64,000 bases of DNA from JANSWP01 sp041941305 (GTDB lineage Bacteria > Bacteroidota > Bacteroidia > Chitinophagales > Saprospiraceae): positions 1 through 64,000 of the forward strand of contig JBGTQJ010000030.1 of NCBI GenBank assembly GCA_041941305.1. The letters are read 5' to 3'. This document shows positions 36,034 to 45,465 of this stretch, in pieces. The translations under genes and the position numbers were made by a program. The notes under the pieces were generated by a model. It did no database searches. It was not told the origin of the DNA and saw only the letters and a list, made by a program, of their open reading frames with translations. Numbering within the stretch: the stretch's first letter is position 1; every line of letters starts with the position of its first letter.

Positions 36034-36822
36034 CTAAAAATACAGCCCTGTCCCAATCGACCAGCTGCCCTCAAAAATACTTCCTCGTTTGATACCACTA
36101 AATCCACCATAAAACAAATAGCGGCTCCAGTGGGCTTGGAGGCGAGCTTGAGTCAGGGCAGTAAATACCTCATTCGGGGCGCCCATCTGCACTTCCAGGT
36201 GAATACTCACTGGCTGCTTGATAAACAAAGTCGTTCCAGTTGTAAAAGTTGGACTGCCATATAATACTTCATTGCTATTGAACAACATCAACCCAGAACC
36301 CCACCAAAATTGAGCTTTGGGCTTTCGAATGCGATTGTAATGAAGATTAAAATTTGTAATGCCGAGGTAATCTTTTCCCTCCTTATCGATTCTGTTTTCA
36401 AATAATTGCAAGTGATTGACATCCAGTGTCAAGAAACGCGTCGGTGATAATTTTAACTGAAAGTAGCCTCCCGAAAGGGTATTTTCATTATTCTGAAAAT
36501 GAGTAATGAATTGCCCCTGGAATTTCTTTCCTTCTTCCTCTATTGGCAGGTAAGATCCACTATAACCATCATCGTAGGGGAAATAACTAAAATCTACTTC
36601 ATTGACATAAGCCTCATTTGGGAAACCAAACATTAAGCCCCAAAATGGTTCTATACCTATATTTAACAACAAATCAAGCCATAATAAATCAGTATCTACT
36701 CCGCCATCAGAACTTGAAGAGCCGCCCCTTTCATTTTCAAGGTTTTCAATTATTTGTGCATTTACCACAGCAGGTAGAGATAAAAGGGCAAAAGCAAAAG
36801 CAATGGTTTTAAGTGTTTTCAT
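36034..36822 (-). CDS. Secreted/outer-membrane protein of unknown function
   Basis: 262 residues with a signal peptide (1-22, VVNAQ). A short Ser/Gly/Asp-rich linker precedes alternating strands with aromatic ends (for example GGYFQLKLSPTRFLTLDVNHLQLF, FWWGSGLMLFN, YLFYGGFSGIKRG), closing with a terminal GTGLYF, all consistent with a small outer-membrane beta-barrel. No family is recognised. It is monocistronic on the minus strand; the upstream 287-base gap contains the hairpin at 37027-37108 and an AT-rich promoter-type region. Confidence 0.6.
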   Translation of the reverse strand: MKTLKTIAFAFALLSLPAVVNAQIIENLENERGGSSSSDGGVDTDLLWLDLLLNIGIEPFWGLMFGFPNEAYVNEVDFSYFPYDDGYSGSYLPIEEEGKKFQGQFITHFQNNENTLSGGYFQLKLSPTRFLTLDVNHLQLFENRIDKEGKDYLGITNFNLHYNRIRKPKAQFWWGSGLMLFNSNEVLYGSPTFTTGTTLFIKQPVSIHLEVQMGAPNEVFTALTQARLQAHWSRYLFYGGFSGIKRGSIFEGSWSIGTGLYF

Positions 36823-37026
36823 CTTAGGTATTATTTAGTCAATAGGCTGAGAAGTATGGTTGGTTAAGTTATTAGCACTGAATAATAAACCAAATTTAAG
36901 ATAAGAACCCCTAAAATGTTGATAAGTTTGATAAATTATCTTAGTAATGGGCCAAAAGTTGTTTAAAATTGTAAAATAATATGAGGTTCGAGTTCAATCA
37001 ATTCATTTTCAATATCTTATCATCAA

Positions 37027-37108
37027 AACCTGTTAGGTTGCTCTAAGAAATAAGCAGAGAATGTAAAAATCCTTGCCTTTCTTTTGCCTAATTTCAACCT
37101 AACAGGTT
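37027..37108 (-). terminator. Hairpin downstream of the aldo/keto reductase gene
   Basis: Perfect 14-bp arms AACCTGTTAGGTTG (37027-37040) and CAACCTAACAGGTT (37095-37108) enclose a 54-base loop. The first arm as transcribed begins 2 bases after the stop codon of the minus-strand reductase. The long loop is unusual for a simple terminator. Confidence 0.5.
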
Positions 37109-37110
37109 TT

Positions 37111-38022
37111 TCACGGCACCGCCTCCCCTCTGGAAGCAATCCACAACTCAAACCAATCCTCCCTTGACAATTCAATTTCCATCGCCTCGATAGCAGCTTC
37201 TACCCTTTCAAATTTGGTAGTTCCCAAAACAGGCAACATATTGGAAGGATGCAACAATAGCCAAGCAATCAAAACCTGGTCTATTGAATATTTCCCGTGT
37301 TTCCCGGCCAATTTTTCAGCAGTTTGGCGGATTCTTTGGATGCGCTCTTCCTTGGGCTCTTTAAAAACTTTACCGCCGCCCAAAGGACTCCAGACCATGG
37401 GCCTGATGCGATGCTGTATACATTGATCCAGACTACCATCCAAAAATGGGTTGAGGTGAGTAATCGAAGCTTCAATTTGGTTGGTTACGAGTTTTATCCG
37501 ACTTTTGAGCATTTCAAATTGAGAAGGCGTGAAATTGGAAACGCCAAAATGAAGCACCTTTCCATCTGCTTCTAATCTTGAAAATGCTTCTGCAATTTCA
37601 TCGGGATCCATTAGCGGACTTGGACGGTGGATGAGCAATAAATCGATATAATCCGTTTGTAACTCCCGAAGTGAATTTTCGACAGAAATGATAATATGTC
37701 GGCGATTGGTATCGTAACTATGAACTTTGTTGAATGGACGATTGGGTGTAAGCAACTTGATACCACATTTGGTGACATATTGCAGATTTTGGCGCATAGA
37801 TGGATTTTGAGCCATCGCGTTCCCAAACTGTCCCTCCATGGTGTAATGACCATAAATATCAGCGTGGTCAAAGGTCGTCAATCCAACATCGTGGGCTTTA
37901 TGGATCAAACTCAGAATTTGCTTGGTATTCATTTGGGCACCCCAGTCTCCCCAATTCATGGTGCCAAATACAATTTTTGAAAGTGAAGGTCCCTTCTCGG
38001 CGAGTTTCGTTTTTCCTAGCAT
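37111..38022 (-). CDS. Aldo/keto reductase (YdhF-like)
   Basis: 303 residues; the start at 38022 is preferred because the longer frame runs into the hairpin terminator of the upstream gene. TIM-barrel NAD(P)H-dependent oxidoreductase. The tetrad is visible as DHADIYGHY (Asp and Tyr), KCGIKL (Lys) and LLLIHRPSP (His), with FGVSNFTPSQF and the cofactor segment VLGTTKFERVE near the end. It resembles the YdhF branch of the family. The physiological carbonyl substrate is unknown; no metabolic neighbours. Confidence 0.9.
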   Translation of the reverse strand: MLGKTKLAEKGPSLSKIVFGTMNWGDWGAQMNTKQILSLIHKAHDVGLTTFDHADIYGHYTMEGQFGNAMAQNPSMRQNLQYVTKCGIKLLTPNRPFNKVHSYDTNRRHIIISVENSLRELQTDYIDLLLIHRPSPLMDPDEIAEAFSRLEADGKVLHFGVSNFTPSQFEMLKSRIKLVTNQIEASITHLNPFLDGSLDQCIQHRIRPMVWSPLGGGKVFKEPKEERIQRIRQTAEKLAGKHGKYSIDQVLIAWLLLHPSNMLPVLGTTKFERVEAAIEAMEIELSREDWFELWIASRGEAVP

Positions 38023-38057
38023 CGGGTTTTTGATGGCAAATATTGGAAAATATGGGA

Positions 38058-38090
38058 AGCTCTCCAAGAGTTTTCAATACTTGGAGAGCT
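38058..38090 (-). terminator. Terminator of the 38.1-40.4 kb T9SS gene
   Basis: Perfect 11-bp stem AGCTCTCCAAG / CTTGGAGAGCT with an 11-base loop, about 10 bases after the T9SS gene stop on the minus strand. It supports the shorter start chosen for the aldo/keto reductase. Confidence 0.65.
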
Positions 38091-38100
38091 AAAGAGAAAT

Positions 38101-40440
38101 TTAGTTCTGAAGGTACAAGACTCTTTTCGTCTCTTTAAAATATTCTCCTTCGACCGCAATTAAGTAATAGCCTTGTGTCAATGAAGTGTTATCCAATGAA
38201 AACCGATTCATTTCATCCTCTGAAATCAAGCCGTTATATATTTCTCCTAATTTTCTTCCATAAATATCAAAAACACTCACTTCCACATTTTGGGTGCTGC
38301 CAACCATTAAGTCAAACTCTGTATGATACTTAAAAACATTTGGAGTTGGCTCACCCAGGTGGTAAACATCTTCCGTTTTTATCAATACAGATGCAATGGG
38401 GGAATATTCACTCGAATTGTCATAATCTATTTGCTTCAAACGAAAAGTTTGTTGACCTGGCAAAAGATCTGGTACATTAAACTCGTAATCAATTTGAGCG
38501 AAACTATCACCTGCTCCTTCTACAAATCCGATATTTCTAAATGCTCCGTTTTGCATATGCTCTATTTCAAAACCTTTGTTTTCAATTTCAGAGGCTGTTG
38601 ACCACCGCAGTAGCGCGTCATTACCATCTGCAAGGGCATCAAAACGTAGCAAGTCAACGGGTAATATAAACTCAGATGGAGCAAAATTAACCATATAGGC
38701 TTGCCATTGTCCGTCTTCGCCTCCAAAAGCATTTCCATTCGTAATCGCTATTTTATTGATTGTCCAGATACTGCCATCAGAAGGATCCAGTCTGGTATTG
38801 GAATAATCTCCCCAACGATTTTGAGAACCACCAAAAGTACGGACATAGTCATCTGTTCCGGCTTGTGCGGTTAAGGTAGAACTGATTACGCCGGTTGTTC
38901 CATTAATTCCAACTGCATAAGATCCAACAAATATATCTGAATTTGATATACTTAGTCCTACATAAGCGTCATTATTGGTATCTACAGAAATAGAGGGGAA
39001 AAAGGTTGTGGCTCCAGTAGAAATATCCTCACCACCCAATTCATAGGCAGCATCAAATGTTGCACCACTACCAGAGGCATTTAATTCAGCAGCCATTGCG
39101 GTCGTTTGACCATTATTTGCTCCGGTATTCGGTTCAATTTGAAAGGTCGCCCACAGTTTGTTGTTACGCCAAACGGCACTTAGACATCTCCTGTCATTCA
39201 CCTCAATGTCAGTTGCGGATCCTGATTGTGGTGCATCTGATATGCCTCCTGCAACAGGTTCAATATCTCCCATCGAAACAAATTGATGGGTAAAGGTTGG
39301 GCTTGAAAGTGGGTTATTGATTCGGAATATTTGAAGGGCTTCAACCCCTCCTCCAGTTATTCCACTATAACCACATAACCAGGTTCCCATAGTCGCTGGA
39401 GGCGTGCCAAATGTATGCGCAGGTTGTATCGTTACGTGAAAAGTAGCTGTAGATAAGGCTACAGGATCATAAATATCAAAATCAGGGTTGGTAGCTGGAT
39501 CTTCGTTTGCAGAAGTTGTTCCTGCATAAATGCCGCCGGAGACTCCTTTATCAATAATGACTACCTGAGAACTTCCACAACTACCAGGACCGGAAAATAG
39601 AAAATAGTTACCAGATACGTAGACAGCCTGATCATCAACTGCAAAGCCTGGATAATCAAACCAGCAGTCATTCATAGAAATTGTTTGAGAAACATTAATC
39701 GCTTGAAAGTACCAGGTGCCAGTTGGATCGGCGGTAGCAGAAACCGCTAATAGTAAGCGAGAGATATCGGCAGCATCCCCATCAGAGATAGCTGTTTGAA
39801 TAAGGGTAATGGCAACAAAACGATTCTCATATTGGTCCCATAAGATTTTGGGATCAAAGGAGTCATTTTCAGGAGTAAGGGACATAAAGAAATCTTCCAA
39901 TTCTTGTGGAAATCCAGCTGCTGTTGCTCCGGCTTTGGTATCACAATCAATAGAAGTGTTTACGACATGGCAAATATGAGTCGTACCGACAGCTCCACTA
40001 GGATCGGCTGGAATATGAAAAAACCCACTTAGAGTGGCATCTTCAATAAAAGAGATTCCAGGTATTGTGGTAACTGGTAATACGGGAGGAGGGGAAGCCA
40101 GGTCAATCAAAGGAAAATCATAGCCCCTGTCTTTGATTAATTTTGGAACCATAGCATGATCAGTTTCACCTTCACTTTCTGGTTTAAAACCTTCATAATG
40201 CAAAATGACAGTGTTGCTATCTGTCACAATGGGATGGTCAGAAGTAATGGGGTTTAAACCACCTGCGATTAAAGCCTTATTCCACTCTTCGAGTGAAATT
40301 TCGGACTGAAGCATGGGCATAGTTTCGTCTACAAATTGATTGGGTCCTATCGAAACATTTTGACCGAAACTGCTAAAAGTGTATGAAAAAAAGAAAATAA
40401 TAAGGAATGATTGGCTGAGATTGGGTATTGCAGTTCTCAT
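38101..40440 (-). CDS. T9SS-exported protein of unknown function
   Basis: 779 residues with a signal peptide (~1-26, SSFGQ). The middle is a beta-rich extracellular region with repeated D-P-x-x-x-I/W-D/T patterns (SFDPKILWDQYENRFVAITLI, GTWYFQAINVSQT, RWGDYSNTRLDPSDGSIW) typical of large Bacteroidota secreted proteins; no enzyme motif is recognised. The last ~85 residues (NVFKYHTEFDLMVGSTQ, VSVFDIYGRKLGEI, LTQGYYLIAVEGEYF) form a T9SS type A sorting domain, preceded by the LLRFDALADGNDALLRWSTA module often found before it. Monocistronic, with its own terminator. Confidence 0.78.
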   Translation of the reverse strand: MRTAIPNLSQSFLIIFFFSYTFSSFGQNVSIGPNQFVDETMPMLQSEISLEEWNKALIAGGLNPITSDHPIVTDSNTVILHYEGFKPESEGETDHAMVPKLIKDRGYDFPLIDLASPPPVLPVTTIPGISFIEDATLSGFFHIPADPSGAVGTTHICHVVNTSIDCDTKAGATAAGFPQELEDFFMSLTPENDSFDPKILWDQYENRFVAITLIQTAISDGDAADISRLLLAVSATADPTGTWYFQAINVSQTISMNDCWFDYPGFAVDDQAVYVSGNYFLFSGPGSCGSSQVVIIDKGVSGGIYAGTTSANEDPATNPDFDIYDPVALSTATFHVTIQPAHTFGTPPATMGTWLCGYSGITGGGVEALQIFRINNPLSSPTFTHQFVSMGDIEPVAGGISDAPQSGSATDIEVNDRRCLSAVWRNNKLWATFQIEPNTGANNGQTTAMAAELNASGSGATFDAAYELGGEDISTGATTFFPSISVDTNNDAYVGLSISNSDIFVGSYAVGINGTTGVISSTLTAQAGTDDYVRTFGGSQNRWGDYSNTRLDPSDGSIWTINKIAITNGNAFGGEDGQWQAYMVNFAPSEFILPVDLLRFDALADGNDALLRWSTASEIENKGFEIEHMQNGAFRNIGFVEGAGDSFAQIDYEFNVPDLLPGQQTFRLKQIDYDNSSEYSPIASVLIKTEDVYHLGEPTPNVFKYHTEFDLMVGSTQNVEVSVFDIYGRKLGEIYNGLISEDEMNRFSLDNTSLTQGYYLIAVEGEYFKETKRVLYLQN

Positions 40441-40616
40441 GTAGGTTAGTTTTGGTGAAAAAAATTCAAGTTATTGATTGGTCTAACATCAAATCTATTA
40501 AAAGATTTCAAATACATCAAACTTGAATGCATATAACAGGATACGTTCAAAATATTTTTTTTAGAATAAATTATCTCTTGAACTTTCTTTTCTGGCACAG
40601 CCCTATAAAAAACCTG

Positions 40617-40624
40617 TATATTTG
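40617..40624 (+). promoter_or_regulatory. Putative -7 box of lepA
   Basis: TATATTTG, an exact TAnnTTTG match, lies 88 bases upstream of the lepA start; no TTTG at the ideal -33 distance is evident. The leader contains tandem GATGAATGATGA-type repeats (about 40638-40668). Confidence 0.4.
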
Positions 40625-40711
40625 CGCCCCTTTTTGGAATGATGATGATGAGTGATGAATGATGAATTGGAATTCTTGCATCATGGCGCTCATTTTTGTA
40701 TAAATTCTTCA

Positions 40712-42502
40712 ATGAAAAATATTCGTAATTTTTGTGTTATAGCTCATATTGATCACGGCAAGAGTACTTTGTCAGATAGGTTGTTGGAATACACCAAAAC
40801 CATCGATGAGCGGGCGATGAAGGATCAGGCATTGGACAGTATGGATTTGGAGCGGGAGCGGGGTATTACTATTAAGAGCCACGCCATTCAGATGAAGTAC
40901 AAACATACTGATGGAGAGGAGTATACTTTTAATTTGATCGACACTCCTGGGCATGTGGATTTTTCCTACGAAGTATCGCGATCTATTGCTGCCTGCGAGG
41001 GAGCTTTGCTACTGGTAGATGCTTCACAAGGCATTCAGGCACAGACGATTAGTAATTTATATTTGGCTATCGAACACGATCTTGAAATCATTCCAATTAT
41101 CAACAAAATTGATATGCCGAGCGCGATGGTGGATGAGGTATCGGATCAGATTATTGATTTGGTAGGTGTAGAACTGGAAGAGATCGTATTGGCAAGTGGC
41201 AAAACTGGAAAAGGGGTTCCGGAAATTATGGATGCAATTGTCAATCGAATTCCTGCACCGGAAGGAGATCCAAAAGAGCCACTACAAGCCTTGATTTTTG
41301 ATTCTGTGTTTAATGCTTATCGCGGGGTTATTGCTTATTTCCGGATTCTCAATGGTTCTTTGAAAAAAAGGGACAAGGTTCGCTTTGTAAATACAGGAAA
41401 AGAATACGATGCCGATGAGATCGGTATTTTACAATTGGATATGATTCCACAACCTAAGCTGGAAGCAGGAAATGTGGGTTATATCATTACTGGAATCAAA
41501 GAATCCAAGGAAATTAAAGTTGGGGATACGATAACACATTCAGACAGACCTTGTACGGAAGCGATTCAGGGTTTTGAAGATGTGAAGCCGATGGTCTTTG
41601 CGGGTATCTTCCCAATTGACAACGATGATTATGAGGACCTTCGGGATAGTTTGGAGAAATTGCAGTTGAATGATGCTTCTCTGGTCTTTGAGCCAGAAAC
41701 TTCAGCAGCATTGGGTTTCGGTTTCCGTTGTGGATTTTTGGGGATGCTACATTTGGAAATCATCCAGGAAAGACTTTCCCGAGAATTTGATATGGAGGTC
41801 ATCACAACAATTCCAAACGTAAATTATAGAGCATATACCAAAAAAGGGGAAGAGATGGACATTCGCACCCCTGCAGATGTTCCCGAATCCACCCTTTTGG
41901 ATCATGTAGAAGAGCCCTACATCGTTTCTCAAATCATCACCAAACCTGAATACATTGGCGCCATTATGACTCTTTGCATGGAGAAGCGCGGGAATATGAC
42001 CAAGCAAACTTATCTCACAGAGCAACGCGTGGAACTCACATTCGAATTGCCCCTTGCTGAAATCGTTTTTGATTTCTACGACCGCCTTAAGTCTATATCG
42101 CGTGGTTATGCTTCTTTCGATTATGCGCCATTGAATTTCCGAAGATCGGATTTGGTCAAATTGGACATCAAACTCAATGGAGAATCGGTAGATGCCCTGT
42201 CTGCCCTGGTACACCGCGACAAAGCTTATGCCTTCGGCAGAAAAGTTTGTAAGAAGTTAAAAGAACTCTTACCAAGACAGCAATTCTTAATAGCCATTCA
42301 AGCTACGATTGGTGCCAAAGTCATAGCCAGGGAAACGATTTCTGCCATGCGAAAAGATGTAACTGCCAAATGTTATGGTGGTGATATCACTCGTAAACGG
42401 AAATTGTTGGAGAAACAGAAAAAAGGTAAGAAGAAGATGAGACAAATTGGTACGGTGCAGGTGCCTCAGAAGGCATTTCTAGATGTACTTAAATTGGATT
42501 AA
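40712..42502 (+). CDS. lepA: Elongation factor 4 (LepA, ribosomal back-translocase)
   Basis: 596 residues, the normal LepA length with the start at 40712 (MKNIRNFCVIAHIDHGKST). The translational GTPase has P-loop AHIDHGKST (11-19), switch region RERGITIKS, DTPGHVDF and NKIDMPSA. Domain II, the EF-G-like domains and the LepA-specific C-terminus (GDITRKRKLLEKQKKGKKKMRQIG) are all complete. It acts on the ribosome, promoting recovery of stalled or mistranslocated complexes. Single gene, convergent with the Uma2 gene with a 6-base gap. Confidence 0.97.
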   Translation: MKNIRNFCVIAHIDHGKSTLSDRLLEYTKTIDERAMKDQALDSMDLERERGITIKSHAIQMKYKHTDGEEYTFNLIDTPGHVDFSYEVSRSIAACEGALLLVDASQGIQAQTISNLYLAIEHDLEIIPIINKIDMPSAMVDEVSDQIIDLVGVELEEIVLASGKTGKGVPEIMDAIVNRIPAPEGDPKEPLQALIFDSVFNAYRGVIAYFRILNGSLKKRDKVRFVNTGKEYDADEIGILQLDMIPQPKLEAGNVGYIITGIKESKEIKVGDTITHSDRPCTEAIQGFEDVKPMVFAGIFPIDNDDYEDLRDSLEKLQLNDASLVFEPETSAALGFGFRCGFLGMLHLEIIQERLSREFDMEVITTIPNVNYRAYTKKGEEMDIRTPADVPESTLLDHVEEPYIVSQIITKPEYIGAIMTLCMEKRGNMTKQTYLTEQRVELTFELPLAEIVFDFYDRLKSISRGYASFDYAPLNFRRSDLVKLDIKLNGESVDALSALVHRDKAYAFGRKVCKKLKELLPRQQFLIAIQATIGAKVIARETISAMRKDVTAKCYGGDITRKRKLLEKQKKGKKKMRQIGTVQVPQKAFLDVLKLD

Positions 42503-42508
42503 GGCTTC

Positions 42509-43132
42509 CTAATGGATTACATCATAAATGTCAGAAAGTAAAAATTCTTTGTTTTCGATTTCAAAAGAATGATCTAAATCATCATAATCTGCACTTTCCC
42601 ATCTCGAGGAGTTCTCAATTCGCTTGTAAACAGTTACGAAAACATCGTCTTGTTCCACATAGATGATATATTCAACTGATTTTGTTTTTTTAAAACGAGG
42701 CAGTTTTTCTCCTAAATCTTTTCCCCTGGTGCTGGGAGACATCACTTCTACAATTAACCAAGGGTTTTTATTGGCTGTCTTTCCTTTTGCATATTCATAA
42801 ATATCTGGTTTGCCTTTAATAATTGAAGCATCTGAGGAGTAGGCACACTCAAATTGTTCTAACCAAACATGGCGATTGCTTCCAAATCGTTTGTATAGTT
42901 TATTTTTTCTGAAATGGGCAAAAAAGATTCCAAGCATATTGGCAACAATTTGCTCATGGGGTTCAGAAGCTATACTCCTAGCAATAATGGTTTCATTTTG
43001 GAATTCAATAGGGTATTCGCAAACTTTTATCAATTCCACAAACTCCTGAAAGGAGGCTGGGAATTGAACCATATCCTCCCCCAGGGCAAGTCGTTCTTTT
43101 AAGGTTGTTGGAAATTTTTGCGTCTCTACCAT
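42509..43132 (-). CDS. Uma2-family PD-(D/E)XK endonuclease-like protein
   Basis: 207 residues of the Uma2/DUF820 restriction-endonuclease-like fold. Visible: the substrate-half motif KPDIYEY (Asp) and LIVEVMSPSTRGKDLGEKLPRF (Glu plus conserved SPSTR-like segment), then YIIYVEQDD. These proteins are abundant in cyanobacteria and Bacteroidota; their role is unclear, and a nuclease function is inferred from fold. It is convergent with lepA and its upstream gap contains R1 copy 2. Confidence 0.85.
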   Translation of the reverse strand: MVETQKFPTTLKERLALGEDMVQFPASFQEFVELIKVCEYPIEFQNETIIARSIASEPHEQIVANMLGIFFAHFRKNKLYKRFGSNRHVWLEQFECAYSSDASIIKGKPDIYEYAKGKTANKNPWLIVEVMSPSTRGKDLGEKLPRFKKTKSVEYIIYVEQDDVFVTVYKRIENSSRWESADYDDLDHSFEIENKEFLLSDIYDVIH

Positions 43133-43206
43133 TTTTTAATTTTTCTTCCGAAAAATAACACTTTTCCAAGTAAAGGCAAATGACTTAATTATTGAAACCA
43201 CTCCAC

Positions 43207-43367
43207 TTTAGTAGTGATTAAAAAATAACTTCATCTTTTTGATTTCGTCAAATAAGCTCAACTTCAATTCTTATCAGTCATTCAGTCTTCGCTTATTTGA
43301 CGAAATCGAAGATTCATGAGGCGTTTTGCCGAACTAAATGATGAAATTATTTTTTAAGGGTTCCTTA
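43207..43367 (+). repeat. R1 dispersed palindromic element (copy 2, with 32-base insertion)
   Basis: 161 bases. Same ends as the other copies (TTTAGTAGTGATTAAAAAAT to TTAAGGGTTCCTTA) and the same TTTCGTCAAATAAGC / GCTTATTTGACGAAA inner arms, with about 32 extra bases (from ~43307, CGAAGATTCATGAGGCG...) between the inner and outer right arms. It occupies much of the gap 43133-43499, in the presumed leader of the next gene. Confidence 0.8.
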
Positions 43368-43499
43368 GCTTTCATTTCATATTTAATTTTTCAATTTATT
43401 ACAAAATTGTAAATTCGTGGCATTCTTTTAGGTTTAAAAACTAAAAACCTTTCCTATCAAATTTTCTTCCCGGCTCGGGAAGCCTCAACAATATTTGAA

Positions 43500-45326
43500 A
43501 TGGCAAAGAAAAAAAAGGTCAAACTCACGAAAAAGGGGAAACGGCGAGCCACTTCTATGCCTGGAACAAGGGTTCCAAAAATAAAAGAAGCCCTCTCCTT
43601 AAAAACGAAATTATTGATTGGAGCCCTTATGGCAATTATTGGAATGGCACTTTATGCCCCAAGTTACAATTACAAGTTTGTATATGACGACGATGCAGTC
43701 GTTCAGGACAATCGCTTTGTACACAAGGGCTTGGAAGGATTAAATGAGATCTGGTCAACAAGTTACTTTCAAGGATATAATCCAAATATGAATGTCAACG
43801 CATTTCGTCCAATCCCACTTACCACCTTTGCAATTGAATACCAGAGCGCCGGAAATAATCCTCAACCCTACCACATTACACAAATCATCCTTTATGGACT
43901 CACAGGCTTTTTCCTGTTTTTGTTTTTGAGTACCTTGTTGTGGCGATATCATCCTATTCTGCCCATTGTTGCCACATTGTTGTTCATGGTACATCCTCTT
44001 CATGTAGAAGTTGTTGCCAATATCAAAAGCCGGGATGAATTATTGGCTTTTCTGAATTTTTCTATCGCAGCATGGCTGTTATTGAAATATATAGATACCC
44101 GTAAGATCTGGTTGATTGGATTGTCTTTGATTGCTTATGCCATCGCTTTGTTTTCTAAAGAATCGGCAATTACCACTTTGGCAATAATCCCAATGATGCT
44201 TTATTTTTTTAGAAATGAGAAGATTGGGAAAATCATAATTACGACTTCGCCCTATATCATTTTAGCCATTATCTTCCTGGTCTACAGAGCAGATGTCATT
44301 GGCGATGATTATATCCGATCCAAATATTTTGACAATTCGCTACTGGCAGTATCTGGAGCAGAACGAATTTCTTCAAATATCATGGTTTTGGGTTTCTACC
44401 TTTGGAAAACCATATTCCCTCACCCACTGATCAGTGATTATTCATACAATACTTTACCAAATGTAGATTGGAGCAATTACAAAGTTTATTTGAGTTTATT
44501 GGCTTATGGAGGATTGGCTTGGTTGTTTTTTAAAGGCTTTGTGAAAAAAAAGGCTTATGCTTTTGCCGTCTTTTATTATACAGCCACCATCTCTATATTC
44601 TCCAGTGTGATTCTGCCCGGTTTTAGTGTGTACAACGATCGCTTCCTGTATCATCCGGTTTTGGGTATTTGTCTTTTGATAAGTTGTGGTTTGTACCATT
44701 TTTTGAAAAGAGAACATGAAGGTGAAAAAATTAAACCAAATGACTGGACAACCTTTTTCAAAGCAAATGCACCTGTCATGGCCGTAGTCGTTTTGCTCGC
44801 TGGCTTGGCCATTTACAAAACAGAAATCCGACTACCTGATTGGAAAGACCGTTATGCCTTATTCGAAAAAGATGTAAAACAAGCTCCAACAAACGCCAGA
44901 ATGCGCAAAAATTACGGGGGCTCCCTCGCTCGTATGGCAATCGCCAATCAAAGCAGCAATCCTCAATTGGGTAGAGAATATGCTCAACAAGCAATCGTGG
45001 AATTGGAAGCAGCCCTGGCCATTTATGACCGACAAGCTACTGGTTATGTGCATTTGGGAAATATGCACACTCAACTCAAAGATTACACAAAAGCAGAAGA
45101 AGCATTTAATAAAGCTTTAAAAATAGATAGCAGGAGCCACCACGCACAAGTCAACCTGGCAAATATTTACTACCGAACCGGACGCTATCAGCAATCGGTC
45201 AATCTATTGGAAAGTATGCCTAAGGCACAGTTTACGAAGAATGATTATTATTTGTTGTCGCTTGCCTGGGGTAGGTATGGAGATGAGGCGAAGGCAGCTC
45301 AATATCGACAGTTGTCGGGGAGGTAA
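43500..45326 (+). CDS. TMTC-like multi-spanning glycosyltransferase (GT-C) with TPRs
   Basis: 608 residues. A very basic N-terminus (1-30) is followed by about ten or eleven transmembrane helices (~36-460) and three or more TPRs at the C-terminus (~470-605: TGYVHLGNMHTQLKDYTKAEEAFNKAL...). The first extracytoplasmic loop contains FVYDDDAVVQDN, the acidic motif typical of GT-C/TMTC-type dolichol- or polyprenyl-sugar mannosyltransferases, and HPLHVEVVANIKSRDEL further matches that family. It would transfer a sugar from a lipid carrier to an extracytoplasmic acceptor. Acceptor unknown. Monocistronic. Confidence 0.8.
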   Translation: MAKKKKVKLTKKGKRRATSMPGTRVPKIKEALSLKTKLLIGALMAIIGMALYAPSYNYKFVYDDDAVVQDNRFVHKGLEGLNEIWSTSYFQGYNPNMNVNAFRPIPLTTFAIEYQSAGNNPQPYHITQIILYGLTGFFLFLFLSTLLWRYHPILPIVATLLFMVHPLHVEVVANIKSRDELLAFLNFSIAAWLLLKYIDTRKIWLIGLSLIAYAIALFSKESAITTLAIIPMMLYFFRNEKIGKIIITTSPYIILAIIFLVYRADVIGDDYIRSKYFDNSLLAVSGAERISSNIMVLGFYLWKTIFPHPLISDYSYNTLPNVDWSNYKVYLSLLAYGGLAWLFFKGFVKKKAYAFAVFYYTATISIFSSVILPGFSVYNDRFLYHPVLGICLLISCGLYHFLKREHEGEKIKPNDWTTFFKANAPVMAVVVLLAGLAIYKTEIRLPDWKDRYALFEKDVKQAPTNARMRKNYGGSLARMAIANQSSNPQLGREYAQQAIVELEAALAIYDRQATGYVHLGNMHTQLKDYTKAEEAFNKALKIDSRSHHAQVNLANIYYRTGRYQQSVNLLESMPKAQFTKNDYYLLSLAWGRYGDEAKAAQYRQLSGR

Positions 45327-45346
45327 CTAATTTCAATTAAAATCAA

Positions 45347-45449
45347 AATGAAAATGAAAATTGTTATGGTGCCGCTGTGTCCTCTTCGAGAGTTATTACC
45401 TTGATGGCCACTTTTCATTTTAATTTATATTTTAATTTTCATTTTCATT
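45347..45449. terminator. AT-rich inverted repeat in convergent gap
   Basis: AATGAAAATGAAAATT (45347-45362) and AATTTTCATTTTCATT (45434-45449) are perfectly complementary over 16 bases; the loop includes CCGCTGTGTCCTCTTCGAGAG. It lies between convergent genes and may be a bidirectional terminator. Confidence 0.5.
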
Positions 45450-45465
45450 AGTCCAGAATATAATC

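Noticed and set aside
41747..42214. 155-codon antisense ORF within lepA
   Set aside because: lepA is complete and highly conserved on the plus strand; the antisense product has no recognisable motif.
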